Shown: in pieces, positions 23,009 to 33,130 of the stretch
Numbering within the stretch: position 1 is the first letter of the stretch
How the letters are laid out: each line of letters opens with the position of its first letter
Source of the DNA: Sympetrum striolatum
Lineage: Eukaryota; Arthropoda; Insecta; Odonata; Libellulidae
Assembly: GCA_947579665.1 (NCBI GenBank)
Contig: OX388348.1
Location: 310,001-374,000, forward strand
Length of the DNA: 64,000 bases
Reading direction: 5' to 3'
Translations under genes and position numbers: made by a program
Notes under the pieces: generated by a model
What the model saw: only the letters and a program-made list of their open reading frames with translations
The model's database searches: none
Told to the model about the DNA's origin: nothing

Positions 23009-23218
23009 GAAAAACTGGTGATCTTCATCTGCAGCTTATCGTTAGTTGCTTCCATGAAGAGGGAAAGGTATGGATCAATGATGAGTTGATCCTCTTCAAC
23101 AGCATCTTTTGGGTGACCTCCATAACTGAGCAGCGCTGGATTGTCAACAACTTGCAAGCAAACTCGACACTGTGCTGAATCAAACTTTTCTACTTTGAGA
23201 GAAGTTTTTTCAGGCCGC
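23009..23218 (-). CDS. DNMT1-like exon: start of RFTS (first set, exon 1)
   Basis: This 210-nt exon follows an acceptor TTTTTATAG and ends TTTTTC|GTGAGC. It encodes RPEKTSLKVEKFDSAQCRVC and LQVVDNPALLSYGGHPKDAV, then PYLSLFMEATNDKLQMKITS. The Cys-x2-Cys pair and YGGHPKDAV match the RFTS start of DNMT1 ([23 protein letters not shown]). It enters completing a codon and leaves with two bases of Ser. Its partner is the exon at 13522-13755. Confidence 0.87.
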
Positions 23219-25075
23219 CTATAAAAAGCAGGTGAGAAAGTTGTTTACAGAACCAAATCATTGGAGAAATGCTGAATAATGTACATTTTATAAATAAAGA
23301 AATTTTTCTTGTGAGCATTGTCTACTCTCAAACATTTCAGAGGGCTTTTCCACTGTATTAGAAGTGAATCAAAACCATGCTAATAAAATTTTAATAACAC
23401 CACATTAAATATTTGAGTTTAAATCTAAGAATGTATAAATCAGTTGCTGAAATTAACAAAGAGAAAGAGGTGCTCAGGAAGTGGAATAATAACCACATTC
23501 TTACATACATAACTACATATTTAGTCTTCAGATATTAATGAGCAACTTGTTAAAAAAAAACTTGTGAAAATCTCATAAATGAGCTGCACTTATTCACCAC
23601 CGTTAATTGAAAATTAAGTCTTCAATAATAACATTTTTTTACACTTTTTACAAATGAATTACTTTTGTGTATGCATTTACTTAGACGGACTAAAGTGAGT
23701 AAATTCTGTTTTGAAAATATCTTATTGCAGGGTCACCTAGATTCATCTGTTTTGGATTCTCTGATTGCAATTCCTTTAATTTCCTATTCTTTCAAAGGTT
23801 ACAGAGTGACTAATTGAACAGAAACTAGCTAGATCAGAATCATTAATTTTAAAAAAAGTTTCGTGAAAATTACGTAAAAACCTAATTAATAAAATAGATT
23901 TATTTGGTTTGATTGTATCTATAAAAAGTCAGTCCAAGGGAATCAGATTCTGAAAATTTAATCCAATTAAATGCTAAATCAAAGGACTCTTTCTTCATGT
24001 ACAATTTTGTGATTCTTCGTATTTCTCCCACATTCGGTTTTCGGCGCAAAGCAAAAGGAATATGCTAAACGTTTCTTTAAGTATGCCACCAATTACTTAG
24101 ATACTTAAACTTTCTACCAAATACAGGTATATAAGGGAAGCAATCTGTTTTCATAGAGAGTATTTTGAACAGTTTCCACCTATTTCAGATATTCATTCTT
24201 ATTAAACTACAATTTTATCCATTTACTCTTTACATTAATTTCCTTTTCTATGACCTTACTTATGAAAATTGTTTATAATTATAACATGTACATTTTATAC
24301 AAGTATTGACAAATTCCATGCCACAAAAAATGGCCTCAAGGAACAAATAAAGTATTCTTATTAATTCATAACGATATTCAATTCACACATCATAAATAAA
24401 GCATTTCTCATTGAACACCAATAACTAAGACTAGAAAAGGTAATTAATTAAATTCACGTGTAACTTTTATTTTTAACATATTCCTTAGTTTTTATGAAAC
24501 ATTCTATATTTGTTGTACAGAAAAACCCATATAAAGTGTAAGCCCAAGGAACTGAGTATATTTTCCGGCTTATCCAGGTTTTTCAGCTTAGGTAGGTTAG
24601 TTCAATTATATACAATAAAAATTACTGTATCAAAAAATGAAAAACACAAATAAACCTGAAGAAATGCAATATTGGAGGCAATCAAATTTCTTATTATAAA
24701 CGGTATAAATCTAAATACAAGTATATCTATTTAAATTCCTATTTATTTAACAAAAGTCTGTTTACAACCATAACTACGCAATTAAATTGGTATTACATAA
24801 ATAACAACTAATAAATGTAAACCTGTAATGCCTCGGTGAAGCACCTCCTGAAAAGTTCAGTAGAGCTTAGGGGGACTTCACCGGTGAAGGACAACAGCAG
24901 GTAAGCAATTAAAAAAATTAAAAAAAAAAAACAATTGCCATGAATAGGATTCAAAAATTAGGCTTCTGCAGCACAAATGGCAAGTGTAGTCAGCACTGAT
25001 TTATGCGTAAAATTCAACCAGTGTATCTACATGTATAAATAGAGAAAAGTAACAAACATACCTTCTTTTTCTTAC
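23219..25075. other. Intron, nothing recognised
   Basis: AT-rich intronic sequence of 1.86 kb. No repeats or exons were supported. Confidence 0.4.
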
Positions 25076-25125
25076 CATCCTTCTGCCTCCTCTTTTTCCA
25101 ACTTTTTCAGTTTTCGTCTTCGTTT
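25076..25125 (-). CDS. Candidate small DNMT1-like exon upstream of the first RFTS
   Basis: This 50-nt stretch between an AG acceptor (TTTTAAAG) and a donor GGATG|GTAAG encodes KRRRKLKKLEKEEAEGW, with the last codon completed by the next exon. It enters in phase 0 and leaves in phase 2, exactly what the exon at 23218 needs. A Lys/Arg- and Glu-rich linker is expected upstream of the RFTS in DNMT1. The shortness of the exon limits certainty. Confidence 0.45.
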
Positions 25126-25439
25126 CTTTAAAAGAATTAAAACTATTTAAGACTTATTTTTTGTGGTCATAATAAAATAATCCATAAAATATAAACTTTT
25201 ACTAAACAACAGATACAAGACCATGGTTTCAGAGCCACGTTACATCTATTTTAGTTACTCAGTATTGTTTATTTGTAATGCCAGTATACCTGACCATAAT
25301 CCCAATGATGAATTAAACAAACACCAAAACAATGGTCATGTGACTAAATATATCATTCTGTGGACAATATATTATAACTTCTTAGTGTATTTTTAGAAGT
25401 TGGTTTCTTATATAAAGTTTGAAATAAACATCAGTATAC

Positions 25440-26045
25440 TAGGAGATTGCATGCATGAGTTTCAGCTGATACTAAGAAAAAGGTTCTCAGCACTTGAGGA
25501 GGATGGACTGGAAACCAATGCAATGGAAGTTGTGAAAGAAGTGGCAAGTAGGCCAAGAATAGCAAAGGATAAAAAGTTCAGAGATAGAACATAGCAAACG
25601 ATGAAAAGAGCTGAAAGAGATGCCATTAAATACACCAAGCTCGGCAAGGCTAACAGAATGGCAATATTGAAAGATGTGGGAAATGTTAATAAAAAAGTTG
25701 TGCAAGATGCCATAGAAAATAACAAGAGCATAAAGAGGGTCAGACAACACCTAGCAATAGGGAAGAAATACATTTTAGCCTTATAGAAAGGATAAAGCAC
25801 AACAGCATACATTAGACCAGCAATACTGAGGACAGTAACAAAATACTTTGGCAACAAGAAGATGAGAAATGCCGAAGAGGAAAGACAAAACTCACAAAAT
25901 CCCCTCTCAACTGTCCCAGTATTGGCAGCTATTACGAAGATGAGGAATGGAAAAGGAGGAGGAGCAGATGGCAGAGTATCTGAGAGATGGTGGAACAGAG
26001 ATTGCTGATGTTTTAGTGTAATTATTTCTCAATTGTCTAAGACAA
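25440..26045 (+). mobile_element. RTE-type LINE fragment (between endonuclease and RT)
   Basis: The plus-strand frames read MKRAERDAIKYTKLGKANRM and then VVQDAIENNKSIKRVRQHLA before a GKKYI block. This is the basic segment that separates the endonuclease from the RT in RTE-clade elements. An in-frame stop and frameshifts are present. It is continued, after an interruption, by the RT fragment at 27300-27800. Confidence 0.55.
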
Positions 26046-26744
26046 GGAGGAATTCCTAAGGACATGCAAGCAGTGGCGGTGATGCACAATTCATGGGTTC
26101 ACACAAAGAGTTTTCAAATTACTTTCTTTTTAAGTCTTAATAACTTGAAGTAAAAGAATCATGAAATATATCTTTAGATAACCACCAGAAATTATTATTA
26201 ATCATTTTTTTGCCATCTATACATATTTTATAAATTTAATTGTAAAATATAATTTTCCAAACTTCTGAAAGAAAATGGTTGTGTCAACAAAGAAGCAACT
26301 GAATTCATTTTTACAAACGTTTGTAGCCCAACAATGAATACAACAATCATCGACAGCAGTAAGCAACTTTCAATAGCTTTTATTGAACCAGGATAATACT
26401 GCATGGCTACCGTAGCAGTAACTTCCCTGTTGGTGAACACAGAACAGATCAACTCCATTTTTCTTTAAATAAGATACACCTGTATGAAGCTCACCACAAT
26501 TCAGCCTTGCGATGAAAGGCAGCATCACAATTGTGACAACCTTGGAAGGTTGCTCTTATGGAAGAGCCCCTTGCCCTCAGATATCTATCTGTTCACTCTT
26601 GGAGCTGCACACCTCAACTATCCAGCCAAAGTGCCGACCGTGCCATTCAAAACAATAAAATATGGGGGGGTAAATCAAAGTTGTATAAAATCAGGAGGCT
26701 TCCAACATTTTAATACCATAAAAGAGAATAATCACTAAGTAAGA
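26046..26744. other. Repeat-derived sequence inside the RTE remnant
   Basis: No gene was recognised. The frames at 26228-26458 (minus) and 26484-26738 (plus) lack domains. The text around 26480-26640 looks like part of the RTE or an associated repeat. Confidence 0.3.
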
Positions 26745-26960
26745 GTTCCTACTACCATACTCTGATGAATGGAATATTTTCATTTGTCATTTAGTACAAG
26801 TTTGTTAGGAAACGACGCAGACCGGCGATGATTCGAAATGAACCAACCACTTCAGTTTGGTTCATCATCCCTTTTTACACGGAGAAATTTCTCTCCTGCT
26901 GTTACTGCTACCATACTAAGATGAATGGACTATTTTCAATTGTCATGTGGCACAGGATAG
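26745..26960. repeat. Imperfect direct repeat about 157 bp apart
   Basis: The segment CTACCATACT followed by GATGAATGG, ATATTTTCA and TTGTCAT occurs at about 26750-26793 and again, with small changes, at about 26907-26950. It probably reflects a local tandem duplication or two related repeat insertions. Confidence 0.5.
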
Positions 26961-27299
26961 AGAAAATGTATCTCTCATTTTCTTTTGTCTCAGTCTTGAT
27001 CATGGCTGTGATGAAATGAAAGCTACCGAGGTATGAGTGAATAATTGCACTGATCACAGTCTCTCCTTATGGAATGCCAAGAGAAGTGTTACTCATAGAG
27101 TAATTGTGCTTCACTTGCGTGGACCTGTTCCGCTTATAGCAATTTGGATCAGAGAAGAAAGCAATGGCAAACTACCTCACTCCACATTCTGCCGGGTGAA
27201 CCTCATTCCTCTCTGCAAGTAGCTTATGCCAGAGGGGATGAGGTACCAACCGGCCTTTGGGCTGAATACTTTACAGACATTACGTAAAAAAGAAAAGGC

Positions 27300-27800
27300 G
27301 TTTGAGCATTCTAATCATGTATAGAAAGAAAAAAAAACATTTCATGCAGACAGGCCGTGAGGGTAGCAGTACCAATTACACTGAACCAGCTGCCACTGCA
27401 TTCAACGATTGCTCTTCTGCACAAAAAAAGGAAGATTTGACGAACTGCCACCGCATCAGCCTCCTCCCAGTTGTATTCATGAGGATGACCTCCACCCAAT
27501 CTAAAGATCAAGGGGAATTTAGGAAGGGCTTCAGCACTAAGGAGCACATCTACACGCTGAAGGAAATTATCAACAGAACAAATGAGTACAAGGTCCCACT
27601 AGCGCTCTGCTTCGTGGACTATGAGCAAGTCTTCAACTCAGTAAGTACCTCCACCTCTCTGGAAAATCACGGGATAGATGTTTAATACATCAGTATCTAT
27701 AAGATTGCAATAGCATCTCTGATGCTGCATGAAGAGAGAGATAAATTCAAGAATGAGAAGAGAGTTCAACAAGGCTATCTCTATCTCATTCGCAGGAGTT
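27300..27800 (+). mobile_element. RTE-type LINE reverse transcriptase fragment
   Basis: The plus strand reads GEFRKGFSTKEHIYTLKEII and VPLALCFVDYEQVFNSVS. This is the RTE-clade palm region, where intact copies have FRxGxSTxDHI...LAFVDYEKAFDSV. It is followed after a frameshift by RVQQGYLYLIR-like residues. The catalytic F/YADD block was not found. About 150 bp upstream, CAATGGCAAACTACCTCACT is a typical neighbour of RTE-related repeats. Confidence 0.65.
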
Positions 27801-28800
27801 TTGGAAGAAGTAATTAAACCCTAGATTTGGAGAAGGGTTTAAGGGTAAGTGGGGAGTTCATCAGTCTTTTGCATTTATTTGGCTGGACTTCATGGAAAGA
27901 TATACTGAAGAGTAAAGTAAACGGAAGAATTAAAATTTGCTTGACTGCATTTGTAGGAATTCACACATTCTCAAGCAAAGAATGGCAATGGTTTTGAAGG
28001 TCTTCAACCGATGCATTCCAGTCTTGCTCAGAATCACAAGAAGACAATGACTGGATGAGAATGATGACTGGAGTGACAGATATCATAAATAACGATATCA
28101 TTTATATCATTATTTAAATTTTTTGATCATTTCATGGCTCATATAATACATATATAATGATACTATACAATATTTTATATTTATAAAAAGGAAATCTTTC
28201 ACATATTTCAAAGCTGTGATTATCTTATATATTTTGTAATTCAATTGTCTGTAAAGGGCAATTTGCGTCATTAAATACGCTATTCTATTCTACATGTATC
28301 AAAATATTGTTTTAATTGATGATCAAATTCAATCAAACTTGCAAGGTATAATGAAGAACAAACCATAATTTATAATTAGAAGTATATACTTTTAATTCCG
28401 TAAGTCCTTCAAATTAAATCACTACAAGACGAAGAGACTCTTACTATACTTAATTAGAACAAATTATTTCCATGAAAGGCAAACAATTAAACCAGAAACC
28501 TAGCAAAGCAACAGAATTAATTTATTAACAGCATGAAGTGACAAATAAACATACACAATAAAGGAATTTGTGATTCCGCAAAGCACAAAATCTATGATAT
28601 AATAAACAAGATGGTAAATTTCTGTTATCAATAATTTCCTAAGAAATACCGTGATAATATATGATCTCCTTAATATCGGAGAATCTGTTGTAGACTCTGT
28701 ATTTGCAGATACACTTCTGGGTTTATTCAGTGCCTTCTTCTACTCCATATTATCTTGAATTCCGTCTAATAAATCTGTGAGGTGCTCACAATCATTTCAC
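27801..28800. other. RTE tail and AT-rich non-coding stretch
   Basis: Scraps of RTE-like sequence may run to about 28080. Beyond that only AT-rich sequence is seen. Confidence 0.3.
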
Positions 28801-28909
28801 CAGAATTCGTGTGTCAACATTCGGCGCGTTCGGCACAGGTGGGCGACTCTCGTTCATTTGTTCTCTCAGGGAGTTTCTTGGAGATTGCGTGTCGGTGTCA
28901 CTACTTGTA
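28801..28909 (-). CDS. Low-confidence candidate upstream exon of the DNMT1-like gene
   Basis: A 109-nt open stretch lies between an AG acceptor (ACGCAATGTAG) and a CTG|GTGAAA donor. It encodes TSSDTDTQSPRNSLREQMNE and continues to VDTRIL. It is Ser-, Pro- and Asn-rich with no known domain. Its exit in phase 0 fits the candidate exon at 25125. It could equally be chance. Confidence 0.25.
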
Positions 28910-29239
28910 CTACATTGCGTTAAGGGGAGAGTAAATATGAAGTTAATATTAAATAATTCTTTATTAATAAAACCTTTATAACTACAATATGATGACAAAG
29001 GTCACCTTGACCTTATATGATTATTATTATATGGTAATATTTACATGATTTACAAAAACTTTCTCTCTACAAATCCACGAATGAGGAGCCAGAATGGTTT
29101 AAACGGTCCAAACATTCGAAGGAAGCAAGCGAATTTACCTGAAGCGTCTTAATCTTAAATGTGATTTGCAATCGTTAATCGCAAAATAAAATATATTTGC
29201 GAAGAATTTGAATTTCAAGGAGATGAAGATTATTCTTCG

Positions 29240-29684
29240 ATGAGCTTGAGATTAAATATTTCTAATTTCCTAGCGGAAAGCAAAAGTAAGGAAATTAATG
29301 ACGTAACATTGGTAAGTGTATGACCTTTTGCTAACATTGTTCTATCCAGTTGATGAGATAGTGAAATTGTAATAAACTTTGTCATCTTGAAGTTACGCTA
29401 TTATTGCTAAACGAAAATTGACGTTAAATATGCCATAATAATGATATATGCGCTGTTTTATCGTTATGAATATGTGTGAATGAATACTAGTGAATGAAAT
29501 AATGCCGTTAAAGTGAATTTTGAATAACCTATCTGAAGTTAGATTCCTGCTAGTTTTATTTATTTGTTAAAATGTTATCTTACAGGCACTCAGTATCGAA
29601 GCAGAAGATAAAGATGTAGGCTTCTTGTGTTATAAATGCAGAGGAGCTCTAAACTTCCGGAATTGTATAGAATATTTCCATTAA
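29240..29684 (+). CDS. Possible two-exon small gene, 56 aa, unknown
   Basis: Exon 1 (29240-29311, 72 nt) runs from ATG to a strong donor TTG|GTAAGT and encodes MSLRLNISNFLAESKSKEIN then DVTL. Exon 2 (29586-29684) follows a TTATCTTACAG acceptor in the same phase. It encodes ALSIEAEDKDVGFLCYKCRG and ALNFRNCIEYFH before TAA. Joined, this gives 56 residues with a Cys-x2-Cys pair. No family is recognised. Exon 2 and the following intron-like sequence are duplicated at about 29810-30070, where the frame is broken. It could be a real micro-protein gene or the first exons of a degenerate one. Confidence 0.3.
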
Positions 29685-30075
29685 AAAGGTAAAAATGCAT
29701 ATTTTTGACGTTAAGTTTGTCTTTACGTAGTGTTAATCTCAAAGATAATGATGATATATCGATCCCAGCTGTCATATTAAAGGACTAAAACATAAGATTA
29801 GTTATTAATATGTTAAAATGTTATCTTACAGGCACTCAATATCATAGCAGAAGATAAAGATGTAGGATTCTTGTTATAGGAATGCAGAGGAGTTCTAGGT
29901 TGCAAACTTCGGGAATTGTGTAGGATATTTCTTTTAAAAAGGTAAAAATTCATATTTATGATGTTAAGTTGGCTTTATAAATTTACACTACGTATACGTA
30001 GTGTAAATCTCAAAGATAATGATGATTTATCGATCCCAGCTATTACATTAAAGGACTAAAACATAAGATTAGTGA
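29567..30075. repeat. Tandem duplication of about 240 bp including an exon
   Basis: The interval from about 29567-29800 (start TTAAAATGTTATCTTACAGG, through AAAGATAATGATGATATATC and ATTAAAGGACTAAAACATAA) is repeated at about 29810-30075. The copies differ by substitutions and a small insertion that includes a TACGTAGTG palindrome. The second copy keeps the splice acceptor TTACAG but has a TAG in the reading frame. Confidence 0.8.
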
Positions 30076-30914
30076 AACAATAAAGTGTAATAGCATCCTA
30101 AGAGGCAGGTTATCCAAACTCAACAGCAGACTTTTTTAATGTCCAAGGGAGGCAGTAAAGCATTCTTTAGTGATTCAAAACAGAATAATTAGGATTTCTA
30201 GTTACACTTAGAGCTTGTGTTTACTGGTTTTATGTGTAGTTCTACCACATTTTGCTGCTTACTTGGTGTTATGATACCTGTTGTTGTTTGTTACCTCTCT
30301 GTGGGATTTCACCTTTTCATGGTGTGGTGGAATTAGTGGTCCAGTGAAGATATTTGTGGTGCCAGAATGTCTGTAGGAAGTTTATTTCCAAGTAACCAAG
30401 TTCTGTACTAATTACAAGAATAAAACAGAGTAATTGAAATAACTAAGTATACCAAGAACATTTGTTTATAGATTTTTTGTTTATCTCTGGCACATCATGC
30501 TTCATAGTCTAGGACATGTGGTTACTTCCAGATATGTAATAGCTATCGTGATTTGTAACCTCTGTTGAAATTCACCTTTCGGTTGAGTGGATTGTGTGCT
30601 TCAATGAAGCCATTTGTGATAGCTATAATTTACTTAATCTATTTGCAAGTAACTGGATTCAAATTGTCCCCTGTAGTAGTGAATATTAAAATTTGTAAAT
30701 GAGTGTGTATAGTAAAAATAGAAATAGTGTAGAATTAGTAAAAATATAATTCTTATATTATTTACTAATTCCTCATTTACTTTGTGGTACCTAGCTATAT
30801 ACTACATCATGAAAGGAGTTATAAAGAGTAATTTATTCCACTAAAAATTTTTATGAACAGATAGATTGCTTTATTCAACAAACAAGCTTTTTTATGGCAA
30901 CAACTTAATTATTA
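30076..30914. other. Non-coding stretch, nothing recognised
   Basis: AT-rich sequence without supported features. Confidence 0.3.
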
Positions 30915-31264
30915 TTAACCCTTGAAGTGAGGTCGTTCACCTCATTTCAAAGTCTGTTGTTATAGTCCACAGCCTAAAAAAACATTTGTATAAAACGTAT
31001 ATCTTGCTGATATACTTTCATTGCTTTAGGACAAACTTTTCTTTTAATTTTAAATATATTTTGTTCAGACATTTTGCCTAGCAACAGTTTTAGGGGGGGA
31101 AATGCAATAGTCTTAATATGGTGATATAAGTAAAATGAAGGTCCAATTAAGATATATATTTTGATAAGAATTGAGATGTTATCACAATTTGACCCAAATA
31201 ACAGAATTTAGAAAAATAAAACGGTATTTCAATTGCAGTTTTCTTACAGTCCTCAAAGGGTTAC
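30915..31264. mobile_element. Possible piggyBac-like MITE
   Basis: The left end is TTAA followed by CCCTTGAAGTGAGG. The right end is the inverse CCTCAAAGGG followed by TTAC, one change from TTAA. The interior of about 340 bp is non-coding. TTAA target duplications with CCC ends are characteristic of piggyBac, but the inverted repeat is short. Confidence 0.35.
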
Positions 31265-31399
31265 GGGGCCATAGTAAATGATAAGTAATGTTAATGTCTT
31301 GCCAGTGAATAAGAGGAAGTTGAATTTTTTCTCTTAGAACAGGTTTCATTCCTTGTTATAAGGATACTTTCCTTGCAAAAAGCTATTTTATGATACAAA

Positions 31400-31675
31400 T
31401 TATATGCCGTATAGAATTTCAGGAAATCCCTTGGAACTCGTGATGCATCATAAATACCTAGGAATTACAATCAGTAGTACTTTTTCCTTCAAAGAGCATA
31501 TTCTAAGTGTAATTGGAAAGGCGAATGGGATGCAAAGGTTAGCCAGTAGAATTCTGAGGGTATATTCATCTTAAGTAAAAGAAATTGCATATCTTTCCTT
31601 TATTTGACCTCTACTTTAGTATTGCTGTGCGATTTGGGATCCTCACGAAGTAGGATTAATTTCCAATCTTGATAG
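31400..31675 (+). mobile_element. CR1-like LINE fragment
   Basis: The plus strand reads ISGNPLELVMHHKYLGITIS, then IGKANGMQRLASRILRV and CAIWDPHEVGLISNL with several stops. It matches ISGHPLELVHDNKYLGVTFS, IGKANRMQRLTGRTLRG and CAVWDPHEVGLVSDL of the longer LINE at 48.7-50.6 kb. Only the C-terminal third of the RT ORF is present. Confidence 0.75.
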
Positions 31676-33130
31676 TTACTTATTAATATTTAATTATTTT
31701 AGTAAAATTCCTCTCAACCAACCCTTCACTAAAATCACAGAAATATCTTCCCCTTCCCTACACCAAAATTTCAAGAATGCAAATGTCTGGTTTTTGGTTT
31801 GCTTTATGATGATGATGATGATCAATGCCTCTTTCTTTGAAACAGGTTATTTGTTTATAAAAATTAGGATAATGTGGACACTTATAAGAAACTACTCTAT
31901 ATAACTCCTCTCTCATGAAATGTTTTAATTTTCTATTAATTACATTTCTATGTGAGATCTAGTAGATCAATGAGTGTGCTTTTCATTAAATGTGCCATCG
32001 TTTTCTTACTTATGAAATATACTTTCATATATTTAAGTGCTTTTTGTAGTGCAATGCATCTTGTATTGAAAAAGACTTGTGATGGATTTTCATTTTAATT
32101 ATTCATTGTAAGAAAAACTAGTGCTTGCTGACTGTGATTTTTAATATAATTAACAGTGGTGAGCTTAGGATTGTTTCGGTTTTTAAAAGAATTTACTTGT
32201 TTGTACCTATTCCATCAAATATCAATTCAAAAATAGGTTTCTTTACCCTATGAATGCTTTTTAACCACATTTGTAGTAAAGCTGGTATCTAAAGGGAGGA
32301 ACTATCTGTATTTATGTTCACCAAAGTGAATTCTAAGATACCCATGCTTTTTTAAGTCTTCTAGTTTTGTACTTGTATAATTGTGAAAATGATACTCGAA
32401 TTTCATCACGATATGCATTTTCTCTTTTAAATTTATTGTACAACATTTACGTTGAAACGCGTGAATGTTTATAAATTGTATGTTCGATAATTATAGGCAG
32501 AGTACAGTTAGATAAATGTTTACGGCCATCACAATATTTCCTGTGATTACCGATTATCTAGCAAAATTCATTATGTTGAAAAATGTATTTCTTCTTGTAT
32601 AATGAAATGTTTTAATAAATTTTCCTATAAGAACATATTTTACTTGTAATTATTCATGTTCTCTACAGCGGAATATACCTCTGCAAACCTAAAATAAATA
32701 TAAAAATTTCGAAAGTACGGGATAATTACAAAAGCGTAGCAGCCGTATTGCTAGCAGACGACTAACAGCGCCACTGGCGGTAGTCTCCGAAGAAGTGCCT
32801 TACCTCCCCTTCTTATGGAGAGTCGCCCCCATGGTTCGGCAGAACAAAATAAACAATAAGTCACGTGTGTGCATGAGGTCCTTTCATTAAATTTCATTGG
32901 TTATTAAGAGTTGCGCTCTCGTTCGTTCATTCCTTCGTCAAGTTTTGCAATGTATGAATCGCATGAATTTAGTATTTTCCATCGCTTTAAAGTATATTAT
33001 TAACCATGATGTAGAATTGCTGCGTGAATTATTTCATTCATTTAGCTGTAAAATTCTGCTGGAATTAATGTTATATTTCCAAAAATGCTGTACCTCTCTT
33101 TTTAAAATATTATGGATGTGGACATTTCAG
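31676..33130. other. Region upstream of the WRNIP1-like gene
   Basis: Mostly AT-rich. Around 32730-32880 base composition becomes more balanced with several CpGs, plausible for the promoter or 5' leader of the plus-strand gene. A TTTCAG directly before the ATG at 33131 could be a splice acceptor of a non-coding first exon. The in-frame extension upstream to 32897 has no homology. Confidence 0.4.

Noticed and set aside
25462..25857. 131-codon minus-strand open frame with hydrophobic stretches
   Set aside because: It is antisense to RTE-type LINE coding sequence on the plus strand; its composition follows from that.
32897..33130. In-frame N-terminal extension of WRNIP1 from an upstream ATG
   Set aside because: It adds 78 hydrophobic residues with no family homology, and a TTTCAG lies directly before the ATG at 33131, placing the UBZ4 finger at its usual N-terminal position.
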